DNA from: Chitinophagaceae bacterium
GTDB taxonomy: Bacteria; Bacteroidota; Bacteroidia; Chitinophagales; Chitinophagaceae
NCBI GenBank assembly: GCA_025933935.1
Contig: JAICYZ010000003.1
Location: 1-48,459 of the forward strand
Direction of reading: 5' to 3'
DNA length: 48,459 nucleotides
A program made the position numbers and the translations under genes. Below the pieces are notes generated by a model that was given only the letters and a program-made list of their open reading frames with translations, was not told where the DNA came from and did no database searches. Of the stretch, positions 29,310 through 39,445 are shown in pieces. Position 1 is the first letter of the stretch; each line of letters opens with the position of its first letter.

Positions 29310-30755
29310 TTGTTTTCTTTTCAAAATATATCCTTTTATCAGCAACAACTCTCTGAAGGAAAAACTTCCTGCCTGGAAGCAGTGCAATTTTATTTAGATA
29401 AAATAAAAGAAAATGAGCGACTGAATGCTTTCGTCGAAGTTTATACTGAAGAAAGCCTTTCACGAGCGAAATTTTTAGATGAAAAAAGGAAGTCCGGAAA
29501 GAGCATCGGCAAATTGCATGGAGTTGTAATAGCATTAAAAGACGTCATTTGCTACAAAGATCATAAGATAACTGCAGCATCAAAAATGCTTGAAAATTTT
29601 GTTTCCATTTATAGTTCGACTGCGGTAGAAAAATTATTAGAAGAAGATGCGATCGTCATTGGCAACTGCAATTGCGACGAATTTGCGATGGGAAGTACCA
29701 ATGAGAATTCCGTCTATGGAAGTGTAAAAAATGCGCTGGAGGAAACGAAAGTTTCCGGCGGTTCTTCAGGCGGTTCTGCAGTGGCAGTGCAGGCAGCCTT
29801 GTGCATGGTAAGCCTGGGAAGCGATACTGGTGGTTCGGTACGGCAGCCGGCAGATTTTTGTGGAATTGTAGGAATGAAACCTTCTTATGGGACGATTTCG
29901 AGGCATGGGTTGATCGCTTATGCTTCTTCATTCGATCAGATTGGAATATTTGCAATTAATGTGGAAGATGTTTCAAAAGTTCTGCAAGTAATCAAAGGAA
30001 AAGACGAGTATGATAGCACAGTAAACCAGGAAATAAGTGAAAATCTTATTTCGAACCATCAACAAAAAGGATCTTCCGGCTATCGGATTGCTCTGTTCAA
30101 AAACGCGATGGAACATCGAAGTCTGGATGTTGAGATTAAAAAAGGCATTTATAAATTGGCAGACAATTTAAAGAAGGATGGAAATGTTGTGGAGGAAATA
30201 AATTTTGATTTGATTGATTATATTGTTCCCGCTTATTATGTTCTTACCACAGCGGAAGCATCATCCAATCTCTCGCGTTATGATGGTATAAGATATGGTT
30301 ATCGTTATGAAGATAATGGCGAAGATTTGACTACTTTTTATAAAAAAAACCGGGGAAAAGGATTTGGAAAAGAAGTGAAAAAGAGAATCATGTTAGGAAC
30401 TTTTGTGTTGAGCGAAGGGTATTATGATGCTTATTTTACCAAAGCACAACAGGTAAGAAATTTATTGTCTTTGCAAACGAAAGAGATTTTTAACAATTTC
30501 GATGCAGTTCTTTTGCCAACAGTACCGACAACCGCGTTTGAAGTGGGAAGTATGAAAAAGGACCCGATCGCTGCATATCTCGCTGATATTTATACCGTTT
30601 TTGCAAATCTTACCGGAATTCCCGGAATTTCTTTGCCGCTTTTTCAACATTCCAATGGAATGCCTTTCGGTGTGCAGGTGCTTTCAAACAAGCATAATGA
30701 AGTAACTTTACTGCAATTTTCTGAGTTGCTTTTAAAGAATTACAAACGCTATTAG
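29310..30755 (+). CDS. gatA: Glu-tRNA(Gln) amidotransferase subunit A, TTG start
   Basis: Amidase signature KVSGGSSGGSAVAVQAALC, SLGSDTGGSVRQPADFCGIVGMKPSYG. Confidence 0.95.
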   Translation: MFSFQNISFYQQQLSEGKTSCLEAVQFYLDKIKENERLNAFVEVYTEESLSRAKFLDEKRKSGKSIGKLHGVVIALKDVICYKDHKITAASKMLENFVSIYSSTAVEKLLEEDAIVIGNCNCDEFAMGSTNENSVYGSVKNALEETKVSGGSSGGSAVAVQAALCMVSLGSDTGGSVRQPADFCGIVGMKPSYGTISRHGLIAYASSFDQIGIFAINVEDVSKVLQVIKGKDEYDSTVNQEISENLISNHQQKGSSGYRIALFKNAMEHRSLDVEIKKGIYKLADNLKKDGNVVEEINFDLIDYIVPAYYVLTTAEASSNLSRYDGIRYGYRYEDNGEDLTTFYKKNRGKGFGKEVKKRIMLGTFVLSEGYYDAYFTKAQQVRNLLSLQTKEIFNNFDAVLLPTVPTTAFEVGSMKKDPIAAYLADIYTVFANLTGIPGISLPLFQHSNGMPFGVQVLSNKHNEVTLLQFSELLLKNYKRY

Positions 30756-30758
30756 CGA

Positions 30759-31904
30759 ATGAAAAAACCGTCACTTTTATTTTTAATTTTAATGCTGCTG
30801 TCACCGGTATTTGTAATGGCCAATAACGACCTTAATCTTCAATCGGCTGTTGACACTGCGATCGGAAAAGGGGAAATAGATACGTCGAGCAAGATTGAAA
30901 ATAAGGTCATCGATGATGTTATTGTCGCTGCTAAACCCGCTAAAAAAAAGACCGAATATCTCAGCGAGGTTACCAAATTTGGGTTCAAAGATCTGTTCAA
31001 AAATTATTCTTATAATTCTTCGATGCCTTATGCTTCCCAGGTAAATCCGTATGCAGAAAATTACATGCAGGATTATTTGAAAGCACATCAAAATTATTTG
31101 TTGAATCTGCGGAAAACCGGGAAGCCTTATTTTAATTTTATTGATGGAATTTTGGTTCAATATGGTTTGCCAAAAGAATTGAAATATCTTGCTGTGATAG
31201 AAAGTGATTTAAAATCGAATGCACTTTCGGTGGCTGGCGCCCGCGGTCCCTGGCAGTTTATGGATTACACCGCAAAGCAATATGGGCTTAAAGTAAATTC
31301 CAACGAAGATGACCGCATCGATTATTTCAAAAGCACAAATGCAGCCGCAAAATATTTATTGTATTTATATAAAGACCTTAAAGACTGGCTTTTAGTGATT
31401 GCTGCGTACAACGGCGGTCCCGGAAGAGTTTATACCGCTATTAAAAAAAGTGGCAGCCGTAATTTCTGGGAGTTGCAATATTATTTACCGGAAGAATCCC
31501 GTAACCATGTAAAGAAATTTATTGCCACACATTACATTATGGAAACCGGCAATAAAGATGGAAATCCCGCTGATTCGAGATTTAATTATTCAAGTCTTTC
31601 TGATAATGATAGCGGTCTTATCGCTGCTCATCTTACTGCTGAAGAGAAAAAGGACGTTGATTCTACCCAGGTTTCAGGCCGGTATATTGCAGAGATAATT
31701 GCAAAAAATTTGAATATGGACTTGGCAGATTTTAATCGTTACAATCCAAATTTCAACAACATCCTTTCTACCGGCGCAACTTATAATCTGCAACTTCCTG
31801 CAGATAAAATGAAAGATTTTTTTGATAAAAAATTTGATATTCTAAACCAAAGTGTAGCGCAGCTTTTGGATAATGTAAATATGAAATATAAAGGGAAGAA
31901 GTAG
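30759..31904 (+). CDS. Lytic transglycosylase (SLT/MltD-like)
   Basis: AVIESDLKSNALSVAGARGPWQFM, VIAAYNGGPGRV. Confidence 0.92.
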   Translation: MKKPSLLFLILMLLSPVFVMANNDLNLQSAVDTAIGKGEIDTSSKIENKVIDDVIVAAKPAKKKTEYLSEVTKFGFKDLFKNYSYNSSMPYASQVNPYAENYMQDYLKAHQNYLLNLRKTGKPYFNFIDGILVQYGLPKELKYLAVIESDLKSNALSVAGARGPWQFMDYTAKQYGLKVNSNEDDRIDYFKSTNAAAKYLLYLYKDLKDWLLVIAAYNGGPGRVYTAIKKSGSRNFWELQYYLPEESRNHVKKFIATHYIMETGNKDGNPADSRFNYSSLSDNDSGLIAAHLTAEEKKDVDSTQVSGRYIAEIIAKNLNMDLADFNRYNPNFNNILSTGATYNLQLPADKMKDFFDKKFDILNQSVAQLLDNVNMKYKGKK

Positions 31905-32130
31905 GTGGCTTTCTAAGGGGATACAAACTTGTTTCACCCTTTAAACAGAACAAGTTTTATTCATGCAAATTCCCCCCAAAAAACATTCAGTAAAGCAACA
32001 AAAACTATCAAATTCTATTTTCCTTTCTAATCATTCTTTTTATTTATTTACAGTATAAAATGTTTTTTAGAAATATCCGCTTATTTTTAAAAATTGCTTT
32101 TATTTTACACAAAACAAATTCTTCTATTTT

Positions 32131-33114
32131 ATGAAACCTAAAATTGCTTTTGTTACCGGTGGTTATTCCGGCGAAGCCGTAATATCTTATCAATCTGCAA
32201 AAACAATTGAGAAAAATATTGATCCTCAGAAATTTGATTCTTATAAAATTGATATTACGACACAAGGCTGGTTTTATCAAGATGAAGAAGAAAAAATTGA
32301 AGTAGATAAAAATGATTTTTCGATAACAATCGATGGAAAAAAAATTCTTTTCGATGCTGTTTTAATTGGTATTCACGGTACCCCTGGCGAAGATGGAAAA
32401 CTGCAGGGATATTTTGATATTTTAAACCTTCCGTACACTTCATGCGATTGTGCTACTTCGGCGCTTACTTTTAATAAAAGATATACGGTTGCCGTTGCTT
32501 CTTTTGCCGGGATAAAAGTTGCCAAATCTATTCTGTTATTTAAAAGTAATTTTAAAAGCGAAAATGAAATCGTTGACAATTTAAAATTTCCTGTATTTGT
32601 GAAACCCAACAATGGCGGCTCCAGTATAGGCATGAGCAAAGTCAATTCTCCTTCAGAGGAATTAGGCGCAGCGATTGAAAAAGCATTTAAAGAAGACGAA
32701 CAGGTTTTAGTAGAAGAATTTATCAAAGGCCGCGAATTTACAATCGGCGTATTCAAGTCAAAAGGAAAAATTATTCCATTACCGATAACAGAAGTAATTT
32801 CGAAAAAAGATTTTTTTGATTACGAAGCAAAATACCAGGGAGCAAGTGAAGAAATTACTCCTGCAAAAGTGGATGAAAGCATTGCTCAGCAAATAAAATC
32901 TGAGGCGGTAAAAATTTATCAAATTTTTAATTGCCGTGGCATCGTCAGGATTGATTTTATCTACAATGAAGAAGCAGGCGAACCTTTTATGCTGGAAATA
33001 AACACCGTACCCGGGCAAACGGCGGCAAGCCTGGTGCCGCAGCAAGTGACCGCGATGGGGTGGACTTTGATGGATTTCTATACAGCGTTGATCCAGGAAT
33101 GTTTGCCTGCATAA
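32131..33114 (+). CDS. ddl: D-alanine--D-alanine ligase
   Basis: GIHGTPGEDGKLQGYFDILNLPYTSC, FVKPNNGGSSIGMSK, EINTVPGQTAASLVPQQ. Confidence 0.96.
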   Translation: MKPKIAFVTGGYSGEAVISYQSAKTIEKNIDPQKFDSYKIDITTQGWFYQDEEEKIEVDKNDFSITIDGKKILFDAVLIGIHGTPGEDGKLQGYFDILNLPYTSCDCATSALTFNKRYTVAVASFAGIKVAKSILLFKSNFKSENEIVDNLKFPVFVKPNNGGSSIGMSKVNSPSEELGAAIEKAFKEDEQVLVEEFIKGREFTIGVFKSKGKIIPLPITEVISKKDFFDYEAKYQGASEEITPAKVDESIAQQIKSEAVKIYQIFNCRGIVRIDFIYNEEAGEPFMLEINTVPGQTAASLVPQQVTAMGWTLMDFYTALIQECLPA

Positions 33115-33158
33115 TTTTATTAAATTGCAGCACTTATTTTTTCACTTATCATTTTCAC

Positions 33159-33974
33159 GTGTTTAAATTTATCGCAAGACAAAGTTTTTTTGTAAACCTG
33201 CTGGCAGCCATCGTTTTGGTTTTCCTGGTGGGTTTTTTATTTTTTGAATCCCTGGGTTGGCTCACACATCATGGCGAGTATTTGAAAGTGCCTGCGGTGA
33301 CAGGGAAAAATGTGGATGATGCAGTGAATCTTTTGGAGAAGGAAGGCTTTGATGTAGTTATTACCGATTCATTATATAACGACAGCCTGCCGCTGAATAC
33401 GGTAAAAAAGCAATTGCCGGACGCAGACGCGACAGTAAAAGTAAACCGCACCGTTTTTTTGAATGTAAACCCTACCACGCTTCCAATGATAGAAATGCCT
33501 CACCTGGAGGGATTAAGTTATCGTTTTGCACTGGATAAATTATCCAAAAATCATTTGAAATTAGGCGACACAACCATGCGGGCTGATTTCATGAAAGGTT
33601 CTGTTTTAGAACAACATTACCAGGGTAAGAAAATCACAGCCGGCTCAAAAATTAGATGGGGTTCGGAAGTTGATTTGGTGATTGGCGCTGGCCTGGAAGC
33701 GCAAAAAATTCCGGTGCCCGACCTGACGGGAATGACCGTTGCTGATGCTAAGGAGGTGCTAAAAGATAAAGGCATTATTTTGGCTGCTATCTTAACTTCA
33801 GGAAATGTAACAGACACTGCCAATGCATTTATTTTTAAACAAAATCCGGATGTATATGCTTATGGAACCACTCCGGCATATATTCAACCGGGGCAGACAA
33901 TGGATATCTGGATACAGGTAGAAAGACCGGTGATGGATAGTATAAAAACTGATTCCTTACAATTAATGAAATAA
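33159..33974 (+). CDS. Membrane-anchored PASTA-domain protein, probable GTG start at 33159
   Basis: N-terminal TM then PASTA-like repeats VPAVTGKNVDDAVNLLEKEGF, MPHLEGLSYRFALDKLSKNHL, VPDLTGMTVADAKEVLKDKG. Confidence 0.85.
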   Translation: MFKFIARQSFFVNLLAAIVLVFLVGFLFFESLGWLTHHGEYLKVPAVTGKNVDDAVNLLEKEGFDVVITDSLYNDSLPLNTVKKQLPDADATVKVNRTVFLNVNPTTLPMIEMPHLEGLSYRFALDKLSKNHLKLGDTTMRADFMKGSVLEQHYQGKKITAGSKIRWGSEVDLVIGAGLEAQKIPVPDLTGMTVADAKEVLKDKGIILAAILTSGNVTDTANAFIFKQNPDVYAYGTTPAYIQPGQTMDIWIQVERPVMDSIKTDSLQLMK

Positions 33975-33980
33975 ACATTT

Positions 33981-34286
33981 ATGACAAATATTTCTGTTGA
34001 TGAAGTAAAAGAAAGAATGGACGCCGGTGAGAAATTGCATTTGGTAGATGTGCGGCAACCAGAAGAAACTGCAGAATATAACATTGGCGGTATCGCATTT
34101 CCTTTAGGAAAAATTCAAACGATGCAAACTGAAGAACTTGATAACTTGCGCGATGAGGAAGTGATTTTTTATTGCCGCAGTGGCAACAGAAGTGGTCAGG
34201 CTGCTCTCATTTTAGAACAACTTGGATTTAGCAATGTAAAAAATTTAACCGGTGGAATGCTGAAATGGAGAGAGAAGTTTGGTTAA
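33981..34286 (+). CDS. Rhodanese-like domain protein
   Basis: LHLVDVRQPEETAEYNIGG, FYCRSGNRSGQAALIL. Confidence 0.92.
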   Translation: MTNISVDEVKERMDAGEKLHLVDVRQPEETAEYNIGGIAFPLGKIQTMQTEELDNLRDEEVIFYCRSGNRSGQAALILEQLGFSNVKNLTGGMLKWREKFG

Positions 34287-34319
34287 TTTGAAAATTTGGA
34301 AATGCGGTGAAAATGGAAT

Positions 34320-34336
34320 CAGTAAACAAACAAATA
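34320..34336 (+). repeat. Dispersed motif copy CAGTAAACAAACAAATA
   Basis: Identical to 10679 copy; followed by TGACAGATTC. Confidence 0.6.
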
Positions 34337-34412
34337 TGACAGATTCCTTTTTTGGTAAATGAGCAGAACTTTGTCTCGATCTTATTTTTTTAATTTTTAA
34401 AAACTATTAAAA

Positions 34413-34880
34413 ATGAAAAAAGACCATCCGGGAGTTTATATACCGCCGCCAATTATTTACCTCGTTATATTTTTTATCGCATATTTTCTTGAAAAAATAA
34501 TTCCAATCAATAATGCTTTTTTTAATCATGATGGAGTGAAAACTGCAGGGATTATTTTTTTTATTGCCGGCGCTTATTTGAGCATGCAAGGCGCGTGGAA
34601 ATTCATACAAACAGGAAATACTTTGATTACTGTAAAACCTGCATCATCACTACAACAAACCGGCGTTTATAAATTTTCCCGAAACCCAATGTATTTTGGG
34701 CTCATCTTTTTGTATTTGGGATTCACTTGTTTTTTTGGAAACTGGTGGCATATCATTTTGTTGCCTGTTTTAATCCTGATTATCCAGGAATATGTTATTA
34801 AAAAAGAAGAAAAATACCTGGAAAGAAAATTCAATCAAACTTATCTTGATTATAAAAATAAAGTCAGAAGATGGATTTAA
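34413..34880 (+). CDS. Isoprenylcysteine carboxyl methyltransferase/PEMT-like membrane methyltransferase
   Basis: YKFSRNPMYFGLIFLYLG, EEKYLERKFNQTYLDYKNKVRRWI. Confidence 0.88.
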   Translation: MKKDHPGVYIPPPIIYLVIFFIAYFLEKIIPINNAFFNHDGVKTAGIIFFIAGAYLSMQGAWKFIQTGNTLITVKPASSLQQTGVYKFSRNPMYFGLIFLYLGFTCFFGNWWHIILLPVLILIIQEYVIKKEEKYLERKFNQTYLDYKNKVRRWI

Positions 34881-34898
34881 GCGCATCTTCTGACTTTA
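34859..34898. terminator. Bidirectional terminator-like hairpin overlapping 3' end of the ICMT-like CDS
   Basis: Perfect 15-bp inverted repeat TAAAGTCAGAAGATG / CATCTTCTGACTTTA with 10-nt loop containing the TAA stop. Confidence 0.75.
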
Positions 34899-34922
34899 CT
34901 TATTTGTCTGCAAGCAACTCTA

Positions 34923-37346
34923 TTAAAACTTGTATTGGGCAGTGGCAACCAATTGTCGTGGGGAAATTGGATTGATGCTATAATTTTCGTGAACATAATA
35001 ATTATAAGTGTTTGTCAGATTGCTCATTTTTACCAGTAAAGAAATATTCTTAAAAGAATAACCTGCAGAAAGATCAATGGTAGTAAATCCCCTTACCGCA
35101 ATCAATCTTGAATAATTCTGTAGCTGTCCTTTCGTATTATTCCATCCAGCAAATCTATCTCCTGTATAAAACACAGAAGCCCCGATTTTCAACCCCTTCA
35201 GTTTTTGATCAAAAGAATAAAATGCAGTTGCGTTGGCAGTATGTGCCGGTGTTCCTACCAACCTTTCTCCTTCTACGTAGCTGCCTTTCGTATCAGGAGT
35301 TTTTGTGTACCGCATATTGTTGTAACTGTATCCCGCTATCAGGTTCAGCGCTTTCACAGGATGGCCTGAAATATCCAGTTCAATTCCGTCACTGGTAGTT
35401 TGCCCTGTCAGTTCCTGCAGGGAACTGTTGTTGTTGGGAGTAACGCCATCTGCCGCGAAAGGAGCAGTTTGAGCAAGATTATTATTGATGATGCGGTAAG
35501 TAGTGATATTGACAGAAAGTTGACCATTGATAAAATCATTTTTTATTCCCAATTCATATTGATCGATGATAGAAGGAGCAAGCGCGTTTCCAAAAACATC
35601 GGTCCCTTTGTTAACAGAAAATGAATTGGAATAACTGCCAAACAGCGCAGTATTCCGGAACATCTTATAAACAATTCCGAAGCGAGGAGAAAATGCTTTA
35701 TCAATTTTTGGATCGCCTTTTACGGTCGTGTCTTTTTTTAGATCAGTTGTTTGCACTGCTTCTGCTTTTTGAATTGACCACCTTACTCCTGCAAGCAACT
35801 TTATTTTATTGGAAATGCTGATCAGATCCTGAATATAAACACCTGCGCGGTTCACGGGGGTTTCGGTTTTTGAGATCTTTGAAGTAGCAGGAATATCCGT
35901 TCTGGCAATGAATTTGGAATGATCGAGAATATTGATGGTATCATATATTTTAGGATTGTCAAAAGCGAAATTAGTGCTGATATCCCGGTCCGCATCTATT
36001 CCTCCTAAAAGCGTGTGGCCAAGAATACCTGTTTTAAATTTCCCGGTCATGTTCATTTGTCCTGAAAGATATTGATCTTCCGACCGGATCCTGTTCAACG
36101 GCCTTGCCCAATCACCATTTGCAGCAGCCTGTATCCGTTCTGTTGAATAATAATCCCTGTTGTAAACATTGTAAGAAGCACTTGCATCGAGCGACCATGA
36201 ATCAGTGATCTTGTGTTTTAATTGAGCAGTAGTACTGCTTTGCTCAATCTTGTTATACTGCCAGTTCACTCCCTGAAAAGTATTTCGTGGAAGATGCGGA
36301 ATAATGGTATTGTCCAAAGAACCTGTACCAAAATCAGGCGTAAAATTGCTTTTTAAATAATCAGCCTGGATTAATAAGCTTGTTCTTTTATTGATGTTAT
36401 AAAGCAAAGAAGGATTGACATAGTATCTTTTGGAATGAACTTCATCCCTGTAACTGTTCTCGTCTTCCAAAGTGCCATTCACCCGGTAAGCAATTTTTTC
36501 AGATAAAGGACCATAAATATCAAACGCTGGTTTAACCAATCCAAAACTTCCCGCTCTTAAAGACGCATTTCCGCCAAAATCGAACTTTGGTTTTTTTGTC
36601 ACCATGTTAATAATCCCGCCCGGTGCGACACTTCCATATAAAATAGCAGCGCTGCCTTTCAGAATTTCTACCCGTTCCAACGAGCTCATTTCCGGCATTA
36701 CTGAAGCACTTACACGCGCACCATCTTTATAAATATTATCGTCTGACATCCTGTAGCCACGTGCAGCAAAAGTTTCCTGCACGCCACCACGGGTAGAAGA
36801 GAGGTAAACACCGTTGACATTTTTAATAACATCACTCAAGCGCTGGGATTGTTGATTGCTAATCGCATTCTGAGTGATGATAGAAATGCTTTGCGGTAGA
36901 TCCATTGACGCAATCGGAAGTTTTCCGATAGAAACCGGCTGCAGATTTTGGCTCCTTTTTCCATCTATGATTACTTCATCCAATTGCTTTGAGTTGCTGA
37001 TAATTGTAAATAAAATTTCTGCAGTGCGTTCATCTGATACATCAATTATTTTTTCTACCGGTTCAAATCCTGTGTAGGAAGCGATTACCGTATAAGTTCC
37101 CGGTTTAATGTTTTTTAAAATAAAATTTCCGCTTTCATCTGAGATTGTAGAAAGAGAAGTATTTTTTACAGAAATCGTAACCCAGCCAACTGGTTTCCCA
37201 TCAGACGAAATTACTTTTCCAATTATTTTTCCGTTATACTCATCATTTGCGAAGCAAACCGAAAAGTCAAGAAGAAAGAATGTTATAAATAAAAGAACTT
37301 TTGAGATTGTTTTAAAAGAAGAAAGAGGCATATTCAAAATTTTCAT
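34923..37346 (-). CDS. TonB-dependent siderophore-type receptor with N-terminal carboxypeptidase-regulatory-like domain
   Basis: GKVISSDGKPVGWVTISVKNTSLSTISDESGNF; plug region SLERVEILKGSAAILYGSVAPGGIINMVTKKP. Confidence 0.93.
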   Translation of the reverse strand: MKILNMPLSSFKTISKVLLFITFFLLDFSVCFANDEYNGKIIGKVISSDGKPVGWVTISVKNTSLSTISDESGNFILKNIKPGTYTVIASYTGFEPVEKIIDVSDERTAEILFTIISNSKQLDEVIIDGKRSQNLQPVSIGKLPIASMDLPQSISIITQNAISNQQSQRLSDVIKNVNGVYLSSTRGGVQETFAARGYRMSDDNIYKDGARVSASVMPEMSSLERVEILKGSAAILYGSVAPGGIINMVTKKPKFDFGGNASLRAGSFGLVKPAFDIYGPLSEKIAYRVNGTLEDENSYRDEVHSKRYYVNPSLLYNINKRTSLLIQADYLKSNFTPDFGTGSLDNTIIPHLPRNTFQGVNWQYNKIEQSSTTAQLKHKITDSWSLDASASYNVYNRDYYSTERIQAAANGDWARPLNRIRSEDQYLSGQMNMTGKFKTGILGHTLLGGIDADRDISTNFAFDNPKIYDTINILDHSKFIARTDIPATSKISKTETPVNRAGVYIQDLISISNKIKLLAGVRWSIQKAEAVQTTDLKKDTTVKGDPKIDKAFSPRFGIVYKMFRNTALFGSYSNSFSVNKGTDVFGNALAPSIIDQYELGIKNDFINGQLSVNITTYRIINNNLAQTAPFAADGVTPNNNSSLQELTGQTTSDGIELDISGHPVKALNLIAGYSYNNMRYTKTPDTKGSYVEGERLVGTPAHTANATAFYSFDQKLKGLKIGASVFYTGDRFAGWNNTKGQLQNYSRLIAVRGFTTIDLSAGYSFKNISLLVKMSNLTNTYNYYVHENYSINPISPRQLVATAQYKF

Positions 37347-37497
37347 TGTTATAAAATAGTAACATCAGTATCGACTGGATGTTTTTTAAGAGGCAGCGAA
37401 ACTATTTTCAAAATGAAAAATCACTTTACGAAATGAGGAACTGCGTTTTCGCAATTGGGAATTGTTGGATAAAGAAAAGAAGTGCAATTGAAAATAA

Positions 37498-37536
37498 AAT
37501 AAAAAAAAATGGAACAGCCTTTCGCTATTCCATTTG
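37498..37536 (-). terminator. Rho-independent terminator of the M3 peptidase gene (minus strand)
   Basis: AAATGGAA...TTCCATTT stem; minus strand reads into a T-rich tract. Confidence 0.7.
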
Positions 37537-37562
37537 TAAATTTTTATAAAAATCCGGTTTTA

Positions 37563-39278
37563 CTAATCCAACTTCTCCATCTCCTCATTCACAAATTCCA
37601 TCAATGTTTTAATGTTTTCAGGAGAGAAATCAAATTTTAATCCGGCGGCTTTATACAGTTCGGGCAATGTTTTCGTACCGCCAAGACTTAATGCATTTAC
37701 ATAATTATCCAAAGCCTTTTCAGGGTCTTTTTTGTATTGCATCCAAAGGCCGATAGCGCCAAGTTGTGCAATGCCATATTCGATGTAATAAAACGGTACT
37801 TCATACAAATGCAATTGTTTCTGCCATCCGTTTTCAACATATTTTTCAAGGTGGGAGTAGTCAATTACATTATCCGAAAATTCATGAAATATTTCTACCC
37901 ATTTCTGTGACCTTTCTTCCAAAGAATGATTTGGATTTTCATAAATCCAGTGTTGAAATTTATCAATTACCGCAATCCATGGGAAGATGGTAATTACCCT
38001 TTCTAACTGATGCTCTTTGGCTCTTTTTAAATCTTCTTTATTTTGAAAGAAAACATCCCAATGATCCATTGAAAAAAGCTCCATCGCCATACTCGCCACT
38101 TCCGCGATTTCCATGGGATAATCTTTAAAGGAGCTTAATTCAAGCGAATGAGTTAAAAAAGATTGAATTGCATGGCCGCCTTCATGAACCATCGTAGTTA
38201 CATCGTGCATGGAACGGGCGGCATTCATGAAAATAAACGGCGCACCAGTTTCAGCAAGAGGCATGTTATAGCCGCCGGGAGCTTTTCCTTGCCTGCTTTC
38301 TACATCAAGGCGATTCATCGCATTCATCTGCCGAAGGCAATCTCCAAAAAACGGACGAAGTTTTGTAAAAACTTCAATTGATTTATTCAATAACTCAGCT
38401 CCTGTTTCAAACGGTGTTAACGGTTCTGTTCCTTCCGGCTCTGCTTCTACATCCCACGGGCGCAACACATCCAGCTTTAATTTTTCTTTTTTCTTTTGAT
38501 AAATTTTATTCACCAAAGGCACTACATGAAGCTTTACGGATTCATGAAAACGAAAAGTATCTTCTTTCGTATAATCAAAACGGCCAAGTTCTTTGAATTT
38601 ATAATCCCGGTAGTTTTCAAAACCTGCATTCAGTGCTTCCTGGTTTCTTCGGGTAATTAATTCTGTAAAAAGTTTATTCAATTCATCTTTATCCTGCAAT
38701 CTCCGCTCATTTACTTTTCGGTAAACTTCTTCACGCAATTTGCGGTCGTGACTTTCAAAAAATTTCGCAGCCTGTTGCAAAGTGTATGTTTTGCCTTCAA
38801 CTTCTATCGTCATCTTTCCCGTAATAACACCGTATTGTTGTTGCAGCATCGCAAGTTCTGCATGAATGGGAATATTTTCTTCGCGAAAAAGTTCAATACT
38901 TTTTCTGATAGAGCGCAAATAGGTAAAAAACTTTTCCTGGTCTAATTCTTTGGTAAAAGGAGATTCGACGAGTTTTTTATTTAACGCAAAAGCATAAGGT
39001 TGAATCTTTGGCTGGATTTCCATACAAAAGAAATTGAACGATTCTTCCAGCTTTTTATCGGTCGTATCACAGGTCATTTTTATCTGTCGCCAACAGGAAT
39101 CTTCGCTGATCACTGCTTCCAGTTCACTCATATCTTTCAGCCATTTCTCCATCGCTTCTTTTGAATCAATTTTTCTTTCCAAGAGATTTTTAAAATAAGG
39201 CTCAATCGTTTCCCAATCAGAAACGGTTAAATCTTCCGGAAGAAAATGCCTCGGTATTTTTTGTATGTCAGTGGTCAT
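37563..39278 (-). CDS. M3 family oligoendopeptidase
   Basis: HEGGHAIQSFLTHSLE zinc-binding motif. Confidence 0.93.
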   Translation of the reverse strand: MTTDIQKIPRHFLPEDLTVSDWETIEPYFKNLLERKIDSKEAMEKWLKDMSELEAVISEDSCWRQIKMTCDTTDKKLEESFNFFCMEIQPKIQPYAFALNKKLVESPFTKELDQEKFFTYLRSIRKSIELFREENIPIHAELAMLQQQYGVITGKMTIEVEGKTYTLQQAAKFFESHDRKLREEVYRKVNERRLQDKDELNKLFTELITRRNQEALNAGFENYRDYKFKELGRFDYTKEDTFRFHESVKLHVVPLVNKIYQKKKEKLKLDVLRPWDVEAEPEGTEPLTPFETGAELLNKSIEVFTKLRPFFGDCLRQMNAMNRLDVESRQGKAPGGYNMPLAETGAPFIFMNAARSMHDVTTMVHEGGHAIQSFLTHSLELSSFKDYPMEIAEVASMAMELFSMDHWDVFFQNKEDLKRAKEHQLERVITIFPWIAVIDKFQHWIYENPNHSLEERSQKWVEIFHEFSDNVIDYSHLEKYVENGWQKQLHLYEVPFYYIEYGIAQLGAIGLWMQYKKDPEKALDNYVNALSLGGTKTLPELYKAAGLKFDFSPENIKTLMEFVNEEMEKLD

Positions 39279-39341
39279 TGTGGACGGTTTTAAATTTCAG
39301 GAATTGGAAATTCAGATTTCAGAATCAGGAATCGGAGCTTG

Positions 39342-39358
39342 CAGTAAATAAAGAAATA
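39342..39358 (+). repeat. Dispersed motif copy CAGTAAATAAAGAAATA
   Basis: 3 mismatches to consensus; preceded by GAATTGGAAATTC... block. Confidence 0.45.
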
Positions 39359-39445
39359 ATTGAATTTTCTATTTCTTATTAATCGATTTATCCATAATTC
39401 TTAACTGATAAATTCCAGTATGCAACAATAAAATAATACAACAAT

